A DNA stretch of 14,703 bases from an uncultured Bacteroides sp. Its GTDB lineage: Bacteria; Bacteroidota; Bacteroidia; Bacteroidales; Bacteroidaceae. Each line of letters begins with the position of its first letter. Within the stretch, counting starts at the first letter, position 1. Location: NCBI GenBank assembly GCA_934716785.1, contig CAKUYM010000076.1, forward strand, positions 1-14,703. Direction: 5' to 3'. Below the pieces are notes generated by a model. It saw only the letters and a program-made list of their open reading frames with translations. It had not been told where the DNA came from and did not search any database. Positions 1 through 9,085 of this stretch are shown here, piece after piece. The position numbers and the translations under genes were made by a program.

Positions 1-3000
1 AAGTGACACGGGCTGTGAGCAATATGATCGGAATATGTGAAGTTACCATATTGTTTTTAGATAATCTTGTAAACTCAATGCCATCCATATATGGAGTCAT
101 AATGTCGCTAATCACCAAATCTGGTATTTGTTTTTGTTCTATTTCATAGCCTTCCTTACAGTTCACGGCAGTATAAATATTATAGTATTTACTGAGCAAT
201 GATGCTAGATAATTACGTACATCCTCATTGTCCTCTATAATAAGCAGAGTCATTTCTTTGGATGAAGTGTTAGTTTGAGATACTTCGCTGGGATTGACAT
301 CTGTTGCAATAAGTGCTTCTACATCTGAATAAGCATGGGCGGATTTTACTATCTTGTCTTTGCTAAGTAGTTGGTTTTCGGTATAACTGTCTTTACCTAA
401 TGGGAGAGTGAAAGACACGGTCATTCCATGCCCTTCTTTATTATCTATCCAAATACGTCCGCCATGGAGCTCAATGATACTTTTTGTCAGATTCAGCCCA
501 ATTCCGCTTCCCAGCACTTTCTCACCTGCCTGGAAGAAAGCTTCGAATATACGGGGCATCATATTGGCAGGGATTCCGGATCCACTATCTTCTACTTTAA
601 TCAAAAGAATTTTTCCTGCGGGGAGGGTCAAATTTTCAGGCTTCTGAATATCTTCAGTATTGGTTTCTATACTTGAAATGATAATATATCCACCGCTGGG
701 AGTGTGCTTTAAAGAATTGGAGAGCAGGTTAAAGAAAACCTTTTCCAATAGAATGGCATCAAACCAAGTCTCTGTTGAGGAGGTCGTATCATTAAATTCG
801 ATAGATATGTTTTTCTTTTCGGCAACAGGCCTAAATAGTTTGATGATTTCAGGTATATAAGTACCTAAATTGTAATTGCTGACGTGAAGTTGCATTTTTC
901 CGGCTTCCAGCTTGTGAAAGTCCATTAAACGGTTTACCAGCCATAGTAAACGTTGGGAATTACGGTTGATCAGCTCCAATGGTTGACGATATGCTGGAGG
1001 CATATCTTCTTTATGCAATAGGTCTGTGAGCGGAGCTATGATTAAAGTCAGTGGAGTACGGAGCTCATGTGAGAAATTGGTGAACATTTGTACACCCATA
1101 TTGTGACTGGTTTCAATATTCTGTTTTTCCATCTGTTTTAACTGAAGATCCATTTTCAGTTGTGCTTCCCGGTTTTTATAACGTATGAACAGCATAATCA
1201 TACTAATGGTGAATGCAAGATAAAACAAATACGCATACCATGTTTTCCATAGGGGAGGAGTGACTGTGATTGATAATGAAGCATTTCCATTGCTCCATAT
1301 GCCGTCATTATTACAAGCTCTTACTTTAAAAACATACTTACCCGGTGGGATATTAGTATAGTTAACACTCCGTTCGTGTGTCGGTTCCGACCATCCCTTA
1401 TCAAATCCTTCAAGCATATAGGAAAATTTATTGTTGGATGCAAACACATAACTAAGTGCGGAGAATTTGATTGTGAATGAGGTTTGGTTATATCTTAATT
1501 TGATTCTTTGATTTGAGATATTTATCCATTGGGCACCTTTATTATCTTCCAGATAATCCGCCCAAATTCTCATTTTTGTAATATATACGGGAGGTATAAA
1601 TGTATTTCGTCTAATTAATTGGGGATTAAATGAAAGGAAATGATTATTTCCACCGACATAAAAGATGTTGGATGAACTTTTCAGACAAGCGTGTAAATTG
1701 GTTTCCAATAAAGAATATCCATTTTTATTATCCCAGTTAGTAAAAGTCTCTGATTTAGGATCAAAACATGATATGCCTTTTAAAGTAGAAACCCATAATT
1801 TACCGTTGTTATCGGCTACAATACTATTGATTGCATTATTGGGAAGACCATTTTCTTCATTATATATCGTGAAACTTTCTTTGATGTTATTATATAATCC
1901 TATGCCTCCACCATAAGTTCCTATCCATAAATTTTCCGATGCATCAGTATACAGTGTACTGACATGGTTGCTTGGTAGGAATTGTTCTGTTTTTTTTTCT
2001 TCACTACCAAAATGTTTTAATTCATGAGTCTGTGTGTGATAACGATATAGACCGGTTGCACGAGTTCCCATCCATATATAAGGTCCTATAGCTTTTAAAT
2101 CTTGCACATTGATGATAGAAAGTTCTGTGGCACGACCCTTTACTGGAAAAGACTCTTCCAATTGGTTGTTCTCTATGTGGTAACGTAATACGGGGCTGTC
2201 TACTCCTAAAGCAATCCAATAAATATTATCAGTGCCTTTGGCAATACATCTTACTTGATTATAAGGAAAATCGGGTATCTCTTTTATTATGCGGCGGGTT
2301 TCCATATCATAGAGATATAGTCCGCAATAATAAATACTAATCCATAAAAGATGATCTCCTTCTTTTTGTATATATTTTACCTCATTGTTTGTTACCGAGC
2401 GTGGAACATGAAGCGGGCAGTATTCATAACTTTCGTCTTTGGGATTGTAGATGATTAAACCACCGTCCGTACCTAACCAAAGTTTTTCTTTATATTCTAC
2501 TATGGCATTAATGTTTCCGATACTTTTTTGAAGCTTATATTCTGGTTTATGAGGAATAAAGAAATTGCTGTATGGTGTGTACAAATTAACACCTCCTCCG
2601 TAAGTTCCGATCCATATATTATTTGCTTTATCCCTATATAGAGAGATGATAGTATTTTCACTCAAACCACAGCTTTGTTCCCGTTGGTAATAATTGATAA
2701 GCTTGTTTGCTTGCCGGTCATAAATCAGCACCCCTTCTCGTGTAGCAAGCATAAGATTTCCTTCCAACGTTTCTACAATGTAGTTGACTTGGGAGTTATT
2801 GAAATTTTTGCCGTTTTCCATTGTCAGGTTGGCATCTACGAGTTTACGGTTTTTACGGTCAAACCATTTAAGCCCTGAATCCCACATACCTACCCACAGG
2901 CGTTTATCATTGTCTTCATATAAAAAGTAGATCTTATGTTCATCACCGAATTGAAAACGCTCTGTAACATAGGTGACAGGATTCATGATGCACAATGTGT

Positions 3001-3553
3001 TGTTGATAAGATAGCAGATTTCATTTTGACTGTTTTGCATAAGCCAGAAGACAGAACCGTCGGTTGAAATGGGGATAAAATCATCAGTTTCCTTATTATA
3101 CAGATTGAGTCCTTTCATACTGCCTACCCAGATTCTTTTTTGGTTATCGCATAATAAGTGTTTGATGCAATTGTCCGATATAGTATACTGGTTCGCCGGA
3201 TCATGAAAGTATTGAGTAAATGTATTTGAGGATACATCGTAGCGATTCAGTCCACTGTGAGTCCCTATCCATAGAACTCCGGGCGATTCTTCGATAATGG
3301 TGGTAACATCACTGCTGGATAGGGAGTACGGCTGACCGTCGGCGCGAAAAACTTCGAACTCGGTACCATCAAACCGGTTCAGCCCATCCCGCGTGCAAAA
3401 CCACATAACTCCGTTACTGTCTTCCAAACTACGTATAACGGTGTTTTGTGAGAGCCCGTTACTTACGTTATAGTTTTGAAACAATATGTTGTTGTCTTGC
3501 GCTCTGCAAATGGAAATAAACAGAAGAAAAATGATGAATGCAATGTTTTTCAT
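1..3553 (-). CDS. Hybrid two-component system sensor/regulator (HTCS), C-terminus cut by window edge
   Basis: One-protein two-component regulator that senses a glycan breakdown product in the periplasm and controls nearby carbohydrate genes. From the ATG at 3553-3551 the frame is open to base 1 (1184 codons). In order: a signal peptide (about residues 1-20); many propeller-type repeats with W(I/V)GT-like motifs to about residue 650 (reg_prop family); a Y_Y_Y domain (about 690-755); one membrane helix (about 768-790); a HisKA domain with FSHELRTPLT and phospho-acceptor His829; a HATPase domain with DSGSGIP and GSGIGL boxes; and a receiver domain with DIMTPYMDG, phospho-acceptor Asp1150. The usual AraC-type DNA-binding domain would lie beyond the left edge and is not seen. 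My translation of most of the protein is coherent, with no frameshift. It is divergent from the GH3 gene, its probable target. The class is certain from the domains; the ligand is unknown. Confidence 0.95.
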   Translation of the reverse strand, partial: MKNIAFIIFLLFISICRAQDNNILFQNYNVSNGLSQNTVIRSLEDSNGVMWFCTRDGLNRFDGTEFEVFRADGQPYSLSSSDVTTIIEESPGVLWIGTHSGLNRYDVSSNTFTQYFHDPANQYTISDNCIKHLLCDNQKRIWVGSMKGLNLYNKETDDFIPISTDGSVFWLMQNSQNEICYLINNTLCIMNPVTYVTERFQFGDEHKIYFLYEDNDKRLWVGMWDSGLKWFDRKNRKLVDANLTMENGKNFNNSQVNYIVETLEGNLMLATREGVLIYDRQANKLINYYQREQSCGLSENTIISLYRDKANNIWIGTYGGGVNLYTPYSNFFIPHKPEYKLQKSIGNINAIVEYKEKLWLGTDGGLIIYNPKDESYEYCPLHVPRSVTNNEVKYIQKEGDHLLWISIYYCGLYLYDMETRRIIKEIPDFPYNQVRCIAKGTDNIYWIALGVDSPVLRYHIENNQLEESFPVKGRATELSIINVQDLKAIGPYIWMGTRATGLYRYHTQTHELKHFGSEEKKTEQFLPSNHVSTLYTDASENLWIGTYGGGIGLYNNIKESFTIYNEENGLPNNAINSIVADNNGKLWVSTLKGISCFDPKSETFTNWDNKNGYSLLETNLHACLKSSSNIFYVGGNNHFLSFNPQLIRRNTFIPPVYITKMRIWADYLEDNKGAQWINISNQRIKLRYNQTSFTIKFSALSYVFASNNKFSYMLEGFDKGWSEPTHERSVNYTNIPPGKYVFKVRACNNDGIWSNGNASLSITVTPPLWKTWYAYLFYLAFTISMIMLFIRYKNREAQLKMDLQLKQMEKQNIETSHNMGVQMFTNFSHELRTPLTLIIAPLTDLLHKEDMPPAYRQPLELINRNSQRLLWLVNRLMDFHKLEAGKMQLHVSNYNLGTYIPEIIKLFRPVAEKKNISIEFNDTTSSTETWFDAILLEKVFFNLLSNSLKHTPSGGYIIISSIETNTEDIQKPENLTLPAGKILLIKVEDSGSGIPANMMPRIFEAFFQAGEKVLGSGIGLNLTKSIIELHGGRIWIDNKEGHGMTVSFTLPLGKDSYTENQLLSKDKIVKSAHAYSDVEALIATDVNPSEVSQTNTSSKEMTLLIIEDNEDVRNYLASLLSKYYNIYTAVNCKEGYEIEQKQIPDLVISDIMTPYMDGIEFTRLSKNNMVTSHIPIILLTARVT

Positions 3554-3579
3554 GTCCTGATAGATATTTTTAGTAGAAG

Positions 3580-3611
3580 CAAATATAATTTGTTTGCAAG
3601 TAACTCGCAAA
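3580..3611 (-). promoter_or_regulatory. Bacteroides-type promoter for the HTCS gene
   Basis: On the minus strand TATATTTG (3587-3580) matches the Bacteroides -7 consensus TAnnTTTG. A TTTG box (3611-3608) lies 20 nt upstream, close to the known -33/-7 spacing. It would start transcription about 20 nt before the HTCS ATG. This rests on motif matching only. Confidence 0.5.
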
Positions 3612-3615
3612 CAAA
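3589..3615. promoter_or_regulatory. 27-bp near-perfect palindrome, candidate operator
   Basis: The arms read TTTGTTTGCAAGT and ACTCGCAAACAAA around a central A at 3602. Twelve of the 13 base pairs match; the one mismatch is 3598 against 3606. It covers the -33 box and most of the spacer of the proposed HTCS promoter, so a protein bound here would be expected to block or tune HTCS transcription. The binding protein is unknown. Confidence 0.5.
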
Positions 3616-3637
3616 ATCGAGGCTGAAAACGAAAAAC

Positions 3638-3663
3638 GTAACCTGTGTGATAGTAATGTAACC
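3638..3663. promoter_or_regulatory. GTAACC direct repeat, candidate activator site
   Basis: GTAACC occurs at 3638-3643 and 3658-3663, a 20-bp phase of about two helical turns, and the flanking bases are partly conserved (10 of 15 positions over the extended repeat). It lies about 72-97 bp upstream of the proposed GH3 -7 box. Direct repeats at helical spacing suit an AraC-type dimer such as the DNA-binding domain of an HTCS. A repeat this short could be chance. Confidence 0.3.
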
Positions 3664-3734
3664 AGAGTAGGAATAAAGATACATGTATGGAAAAGATTGA
3701 AACATGATTTCTAATGGATTAAAATAAGGAGTGC

Positions 3735-3742
3735 TATTTTTG
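3735..3742 (+). promoter_or_regulatory. -7 element upstream of the GH3 operon
   Basis: TATTTTTG fits TAnnTTTG and ends 28 nt before the GH3 ATG. I see no good TTTG -33 box at the right distance, which would fit a promoter that depends on an activator. Confidence 0.4.
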
Positions 3743-3770
3743 TAACATGAAAAACAAAGTGAAATGAATT

Positions 3771-5531
3771 ATGAAAAACTCTTTTTTAATAGTTACTGCT
3801 ACATTGCTTGTATCCGTGTTCTTTTCTTGTACAAAAGAGAGAGTGACAGCCGGTTCGGTTAATGAGGTTTATGAATTTCAGTCGGTAGATTCCACTTGGA
3901 AACTTTTGACTTTGCGTGAAAAGATAGGGCAGACAATGTTAATGCTACCTGATCGCAAGAAAGAATTGGACTTGGGAGACGGCTCATTGGACGTGTACTT
4001 CAAACGTTACCCGGTTACAGGTTATTTTATGGGGTGGAAGTTGTTTACAGGGGTTCCGGAGGAAGAGCGGGTTGATTTTGTGCGTAGTTCTGTCGAGGAA
4101 TATCAAAAAGCATCAGAACTTCCTTTATTGTTTCAACAGGATTATGAATCGGGAGTAGGACTTCAAGGGATGACTCCTTTTCCGAAAGAGATGGCACTGG
4201 GAGCCGCGAATTCTCCGGAGTTAGCTTATAAATATGGTAAAAGTGTAGCATTGGAGTGTCGTTCGTTGGGTATAAACTGGGTGTTGCATCCTGTTGCTGA
4301 TTTGAATATGAATCCATTGAATCCTATTGTAAATACACGTTCAGTTTCGGATGATCCGGAAAAAGCGGTTTGTTTGTTGTCCGAACAGATAAAGGGGTTG
4401 CAAGATAACTCTGTTGCCGCTACAATTAAACATTTTCCGGGAGATGGGGTTGATTATCGTGATCAGCATTTGATGACAACTGTCAATTCCTTGTCTGAAG
4501 AAATGTGGAAGCAATATCATGGAAAAGTGTTTGCCGAGTTGATTGAAAAAGGAGTTGCGTGCATCATGCCTGGACATATAACTTTACCTTTCTATCAGAA
4601 AGAAAAGATAAATGGTTATCTGCCACCGGCAACTTTATCTCATGAACTATTGTCCGGGTTATTGAAAAAAGAAATGCATTTTAACGGTGTCGTGGTATCG
4701 GACGCAATGACAATGGCAGGCTTCCGAGGCTGGTATAAAAATGATTTGGAAGGGCAAGTTGCCAGCTTTTTAGCCGGGGTGGATATATTGTTGTGGCCTT
4801 CTTACGAATACATGGATACGGTAGAAGTACGGATTCAACGTGGTGAAATTCCAATGGAACGGTTGGATGATGCTGTTCGCCGTGTTTGGGCAATGAAAGA
4901 ACGTTTTGGGTTATTAAATAAAAACAGGGAGTTGATACGTCCTGTCTCAGCAGAAGAAAAGGCCGAAATACGGGAAGCTGCCAAAGAGATAACAGAGCGT
5001 TCCATAACTTTAGTACGGGATGAAGATCATAAGTTACCACTTTCTTTGGAAAAAGATAAAAAGCTGTTATTGGTGGCTGTAACTCCCGTAGCTCATAAAG
5101 GTAATGATCGTGACTTTAAGCGATTACAGAATTTGCGGGATGAGTTTGTGAAGAATGGTTTTGAGGTTGATTTCCGCCGTAATATACTTTATGAAGATCA
5201 AGGTTGGCAGGATAATGCGACTGAAGTGTATGATAAAGTAATCTTTCTGGTGGCACGGAATACCCATACTCCATTTGGCCCGCTCCAATTATGGGATGAT
5301 GAGGCTCAGTCCGTATGGGCTGCCAATTCTATGGACAAAAGTAAAGTGATTGTTATTTCACTGGGTAGTCCTTACATTGGAAATGAATATTTTGAACGTG
5401 TCAAGACTTATATAAATACCTATTCGAATGATGCTTCCACTCATTCTGCTTTATTACGGATATTGTTGGGACAGCTTCCGTTCAAAGGTAAGTCACCGGT
5501 CAACTTGGAGCATAAACTGTTTACATTTTAA
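3771..5531 (+). CDS. GH3 beta-N-acetylhexosaminidase-like lipoprotein
   Basis: Glycoside hydrolase family 3 protein (586 aa), probably releasing terminal beta-linked N-acetylhexosamine or a related sugar. Residues 1-19 form a lipoprotein signal peptide with a lipobox ending FFSC, Cys20 being the lipidated residue, so the enzyme is anchored in the cell envelope. The catalytic (beta/alpha)8 domain spans about residues 40-380. KHFPGDG at 220-226 is followed by DQH (231-233), matching the Asp-His acid/base dyad known in NagZ-type GH3 enzymes. SDAM at 310-313 carries the nucleophile Asp311. A second alpha/beta domain (about 400-580) follows, as in two-domain GH3 enzymes. The usual NagZ KHFPGHG motif reads KHFPGDG here, so substrate preference may differ from classic NagZ. 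It is first in an operon with the SGNH hydrolase, 11 nt downstream. Fold and mechanism are secure; the substrate is inferred. Confidence 0.9.
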   Translation: MKNSFLIVTATLLVSVFFSCTKERVTAGSVNEVYEFQSVDSTWKLLTLREKIGQTMLMLPDRKKELDLGDGSLDVYFKRYPVTGYFMGWKLFTGVPEEERVDFVRSSVEEYQKASELPLLFQQDYESGVGLQGMTPFPKEMALGAANSPELAYKYGKSVALECRSLGINWVLHPVADLNMNPLNPIVNTRSVSDDPEKAVCLLSEQIKGLQDNSVAATIKHFPGDGVDYRDQHLMTTVNSLSEEMWKQYHGKVFAELIEKGVACIMPGHITLPFYQKEKINGYLPPATLSHELLSGLLKKEMHFNGVVVSDAMTMAGFRGWYKNDLEGQVASFLAGVDILLWPSYEYMDTVEVRIQRGEIPMERLDDAVRRVWAMKERFGLLNKNRELIRPVSAEEKAEIREAAKEITERSITLVRDEDHKLPLSLEKDKKLLLVAVTPVAHKGNDRDFKRLQNLRDEFVKNGFEVDFRRNILYEDQGWQDNATEVYDKVIFLVARNTHTPFGPLQLWDDEAQSVWAANSMDKSKVIVISLGSPYIGNEYFERVKTYINTYSNDASTHSALLRILLGQLPFKGKSPVNLEHKLFTF

Positions 5532-5542
5532 TCATTATACTT

Positions 5543-6808
5543 ATGAAGAATTTTTTATTTAGTGGAATTATAGCTTGTCTTATCGGGTTTTGTTGCAGTT
5601 GTACTACAACAGAAGAGTCTGCAGGGTTGCAGATGCGTGCAGGACTTCCTAATTTTAATTATAAAATACAAAAGAATGAACCTGTATCTGTCGTTTTTTT
5701 GGGTGGAAGTATAACAAATCATCAAGGATATAGAGTGCAGATTACTGATTGGCTCAAGCAACAATATAGTAATGTACAGTTTACGTCAATAAATTCCGGA
5801 ATTGGCGGGACTGGGTCCGATTTGGGTGTGTTCCGTACAGAACGGGATGTGTTGCAGTATCATCCGGATTTGGTATTTGTCGAATTTGCTGTGAATGATG
5901 CCAAAACAGACTCCTTGGTGATTGCTCATTCCATGGAAGGAATTGTGCGTAAGATCTGGCATCATAATCCGCATACGGATATATGTTTTCTCTATACGCT
6001 AAATGAACCCATGTTGGACGACTTGAAATCAGGAAAGAATTACCGTTCTGTGCGGTATATGGAGACAGTAGCAGACTATTATGATATTCCGTCTGTTAAT
6101 TTTGCCGATGATGTTCTGGAATTGTTGAATGAGGATAAGTTGGTTTTTAAAGGAGATTCAAAAAAGGAGTATGGTGGTAAGATTGTGTTTACGAATGATG
6201 GGACACATCCTACTTATGATGGCGGACATCCTATATATACAAAGACACTGAGCCGTTCTCTGTTACACATGAACAAGGCGCAGGAAAAGGCACATGCATT
6301 GAAAGCTCCGTTGTATCCGGGTAATTATGAGAAAGCCAAAATGATTCCCGTAACAGAGTTTGAACATTCCGAAGGTTGGAAAGTGCTCTCGAAAGATGAT
6401 AAGGTCTTTTCAAATTTTCAGGGAGACCAAAAAGCATTGCCGGTTGTTCTGGAATCCTCAGATTCGGAAGATTTTGTGAAAGTACGTTTTAAGGGAATTC
6501 GAGTTGGGGTGTTTGATTTAATCGGACCCTCATCTGGTGGAATGACAGTAGAGATAGATCAGAATGATCCTTCCTATATCCGTAGGTTTGATAAATATTG
6601 CGGAGATCGTAATCGTACTAATTATTGTCTGTTTGAATCCTTGAATGAAGAAGAACATACAGTAATTATTCGTCCGGATAATAGACGTTTTGAGAAGGCG
6701 GAAATCTACAAGATGAATCCGAAGCGAATAAAGGAAACTGAATATTTCAATGAGTTTAATACATATCTCGGCTATATTCTTTTAGTGGGTGATATTATAC
6801 AAAATTAA
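5543..6808 (+). CDS. SGNH/GDSL-family hydrolase lipoprotein, possible carbohydrate esterase
   Basis: Secreted SGNH-fold hydrolase (421 aa), likely removing acyl (for example acetyl) groups from a glycan. The signal peptide ends in a lipobox FCCSC with Cys20. The four SGNH blocks are visible: GGSIT with nucleophile Ser56; the NSGIGGTGS segment (84-91) supplying the block II glycine; EFAVND with Asn118; and NDGTHP with Asp219 and His222 in a DxxH catalytic pair. The N-terminal hydrolase domain ends near residue 245. Residues about 265-421 look beta-rich and may be an accessory sugar-binding domain. The gene follows the GH3 gene after 11 nt, so the two are probably co-transcribed: deacylation may expose sugars for the glycosidase. 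The catalytic residues are complete. The esterase role is inference, since SGNH proteins also include lipases and thioesterases. Confidence 0.85.
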   Translation: MKNFLFSGIIACLIGFCCSCTTTEESAGLQMRAGLPNFNYKIQKNEPVSVVFLGGSITNHQGYRVQITDWLKQQYSNVQFTSINSGIGGTGSDLGVFRTERDVLQYHPDLVFVEFAVNDAKTDSLVIAHSMEGIVRKIWHHNPHTDICFLYTLNEPMLDDLKSGKNYRSVRYMETVADYYDIPSVNFADDVLELLNEDKLVFKGDSKKEYGGKIVFTNDGTHPTYDGGHPIYTKTLSRSLLHMNKAQEKAHALKAPLYPGNYEKAKMIPVTEFEHSEGWKVLSKDDKVFSNFQGDQKALPVVLESSDSEDFVKVRFKGIRVGVFDLIGPSSGGMTVEIDQNDPSYIRRFDKYCGDRNRTNYCLFESLNEEEHTVIIRPDNRRFEKAEIYKMNPKRIKETEYFNEFNTYLGYILLVGDIIQN

Positions 6809-6828
6809 TGGTGTAAAACTGATGGTAT

Positions 6829-6877
6829 AAGGCTGTTATTGTAGTCAAACTATAAATTAGATTACAATAATAGCCTT
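6829..6877. terminator. Strong hairpin between convergent genes
   Basis: An 18-bp stem (6829-6846 with 6860-6877, AAGGCTGTTATTGTAGTC against GATTACAATAATAGCCTT) closes a 13-nt loop. Two of the pairs are G-U wobbles when read on the plus strand. It lies 20 nt after the SGNH gene stop and 43 nt beyond the end of the convergent antiporter gene, so it may stop transcripts from both sides. No clear U tract follows on either strand. Confidence 0.6.
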
Positions 6878-6920
6878 GGCTTTCAAATTGTATGTATTAC
6901 TGGTCGGAAAATATCATTTA

Positions 6921-9050
6921 TCAGTTCTTTTTGAACCATTTATAAAACCATCTGCCCACTTTCTCATAGTGTTGCGTTTCAGCATCGGTGTATAGCTTGG
7001 AGAAGAAAGAACTGTCCAGTGGTTCACCCGATTGATTGGGGTATAACACAATCAGGCTGTTATTGGAGAAGTATTTTCCCAATTGTCTCGGTAATTTCTC
7101 GAACGAGCTGTCATAAGAAAGTGTTCCGGGGCGTGCGCTGATGATGACTAATAGATGGTCGTAGCTGACTTGTCCTGTCAGGACCAATAAGTCGTTCCAA
7201 TCTTCTAAAAGAGAAAAATCTGTCAGCACCTGTTTGTGTCTTTTCTTTATCCAGACTTGCAGCCGTGCAGTGGTCTTTTCGTTTGCAAAGAAATGCACAC
7301 GGCATCCAAGCGTACTTCCCATCCGGCAAAAATGCTCCATCCATCGTGGAAAACCGGATTCATATTCAGCTTTTGGAGGCACAGCGATAACGATTCGTTT
7401 GATTGCGCTGACGGGTATCAGGAATTTGGAGATTATTATTTCACAGTTTAATCCTTTCAACAGGTTTTCGGTGAGCATTCCGAAATATGAATCAGTGATG
7501 TTGACCTTGCGGTGCAAGCCGGTGATGATACTTGTCACTTCATTTTCCTTTACAGAATGGATAATCCCGGAAGCGATATTCAAATCATAGCGGGTCAGTT
7601 GTTTCAGTGAAACATTGGCAGCTGTTGTCGGCAAGGCAGCCTTTTCCAAAAAATGTTTGCTCTGCATTCTCAGGTTGTCGGAAGTGCTGTCGTCATTGAT
7701 GACATTCAGAGCAAGCAGGTTGTCTTTCTGTTTCGTGTTGCGTATCGCCAAAGAGAGATTCATCATATCTTCAATCGTGTCCGGATTAGCAAGTGAAACC
7801 AGAATCCTTTCCGTTTCTGCCACAGGCTCCTTTTCCGTCTCTGAATCATTTATGGCAATTTTTCTGGCTGCCCGTTCGGTTATCAATGAGCTGACGATGC
7901 AGGTGACGAGTATCAGCAGGACTGTTCCATTCAGCACATCATCATTCAGCAGTCGTTCTCCACCGGGCAGTATTATGTTATATCCGACTAAGACCGCTGC
8001 TAATGTTGCTGCCGCTTGTGCATTACTCAGGCCATACATCAGTTTCCGTTCGAGAGCGGACATCTTGTATATCTTTTGTGTGAGCCAGCAGGCAATCCAT
8101 TTGCCGGTCAGCGCCATTGCAATCATTACGGCAGCCACTTTCAACGCGTCTCCATGCCCGAAGATGACATGTAGATTTATCAACATTCCTACTCCGATCA
8201 GAAAGTAAGGAATGAAAAGCGCATTGCCGACAAATTCAAGGTGGTTCATCAGCGGAGAAACGTGGGGGATGAGCCGATTCAACACTAATCCGGTGAGAAA
8301 AGCGCCTAAGATGCCTTCCATTCCGACAAACTCCATAAGTCCCGCTCCAAGAAAGACCATGGAGAGAACAAATATGAACTGCATCACGTTGTCATTGTAT
8401 CGATGGAAGAACCAGCGGCCGATACGTGGAAAAGCCCAGATGATAAACCAGCCAAGGAAGATGACTTTTACTATTAACCATAGCCAAAAGAGACCTCCGG
8501 TCTCTCCTTTGAACAGTCCGCCTATAACTGCCAATACGAGTAATGTCAGCGTATCGGTCACTGCCGTTCCGCCAACCGCTATACTTACGCTGCGATGGTG
8601 TGATATGCCGAAACGGGTGACGATGGGATAGGCCACCAATGTGTGGGAGGCGTACATACTGGCCAACAGCACGGAAGTGACAACACTGTATTTGAGGTAG
8701 GATATGTTGGCTACAAACCCTATTCCGATAGGAATGATAAAAGCAAGCAGTCCCAAGACTAACGCCCTGTTTCGTGTCTCCTTGAAATCTTCCATATTCA
8801 TCTCCAGACCGGCGAGGAACATGATATAATAAAGCCCTACTTTTCCGAAAAGTTCAAAACTGCTGTCGCGTGCCAGGATATTGAAACCATGCTCGCCGAC
8901 AGCCAGTCCTGCCAGAATCATGCCGATAATGTGAGGGATACGCAACTTGTTCAATAGGATGGGAGCGAACAGTATGATGAGGAGTACAAGGAGGAATATC
9001 CATGTAGGGTCGGTGATAGGGAATGTTAAATCAATGCCAATCCAATCCAT
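6921..9050 (-). CDS. CPA2-family cation/proton antiporter with C-terminal UspA-like region
   Basis: Inner-membrane Na+ or K+/H+ antiporter of the CPA2 (KefB/NapA-like) family, 709 aa. Residues about 15-395 hold around a dozen hydrophobic segments. GTAVTDTLTL (161-170) contains Asp166 at the place of the ion-binding aspartate motif; this is a single TD pair rather than the DD of electrogenic NhaA-type carriers. GLSNAQAAATLA (340-351) is another conserved membrane segment. The C-terminal 300 residues are soluble, with ILVSL (416-420) and IVIAV strands typical of universal-stress-protein domains, suggesting regulation in the cytoplasm. The frame is open back to 9140, but I place the start at 9050 because the extra 30 residues are not hydrophobic and cover a promoter-like region. 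It is convergent with the SGNH gene and divergent from the peptidase operon. Ion specificity cannot be read from the sequence. Confidence 0.9.
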   Translation of the reverse strand: MDWIGIDLTFPITDPTWIFLLVLLIILFAPILLNKLRIPHIIGMILAGLAVGEHGFNILARDSSFELFGKVGLYYIMFLAGLEMNMEDFKETRNRALVLGLLAFIIPIGIGFVANISYLKYSVVTSVLLASMYASHTLVAYPIVTRFGISHHRSVSIAVGGTAVTDTLTLLVLAVIGGLFKGETGGLFWLWLIVKVIFLGWFIIWAFPRIGRWFFHRYNDNVMQFIFVLSMVFLGAGLMEFVGMEGILGAFLTGLVLNRLIPHVSPLMNHLEFVGNALFIPYFLIGVGMLINLHVIFGHGDALKVAAVMIAMALTGKWIACWLTQKIYKMSALERKLMYGLSNAQAAATLAAVLVGYNIILPGGERLLNDDVLNGTVLLILVTCIVSSLITERAARKIAINDSETEKEPVAETERILVSLANPDTIEDMMNLSLAIRNTKQKDNLLALNVINDDSTSDNLRMQSKHFLEKAALPTTAANVSLKQLTRYDLNIASGIIHSVKENEVTSIITGLHRKVNITDSYFGMLTENLLKGLNCEIIISKFLIPVSAIKRIVIAVPPKAEYESGFPRWMEHFCRMGSTLGCRVHFFANEKTTARLQVWIKKRHKQVLTDFSLLEDWNDLLVLTGQVSYDHLLVIISARPGTLSYDSSFEKLPRQLGKYFSNNSLIVLYPNQSGEPLDSSFFSKLYTDAETQHYEKVGRWFYKWFKKN

Positions 9051-9078
9051 AATTTGATGAGTTGTGGTATTTGTTTCG

Positions 9079-9085
9079 CAAAATA
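9079..9085 (-). promoter_or_regulatory. Possible -7 element for the antiporter gene
   Basis: On the minus strand TATTTTG is one base short of TAnnTTTG and lies 28 nt before the ATG at 9050. No convincing -33 box was found. If real, it rules out the longer start at 9140. Confidence 0.25.

Noticed and set aside
1981..2010. Possible frameshift in the HTCS at the T-rich run near 1990
   Set aside because: The protein translation stays coherent on both sides, with propeller motifs continuing, and the frame from the start codon agrees with the kinase H-box.
3476..3661. 61-codon plus-strand frame across the HTCS start and the intergenic region
   Set aside because: It overlaps the HTCS signal peptide and the palindrome and has no coding character.
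7615..8208. 197-codon open frame on the plus strand inside the antiporter gene
   Set aside because: It is antisense to a well-supported membrane protein, has a Ser/Ala/Ile-rich composition typical of shadow frames, and shows no domain.
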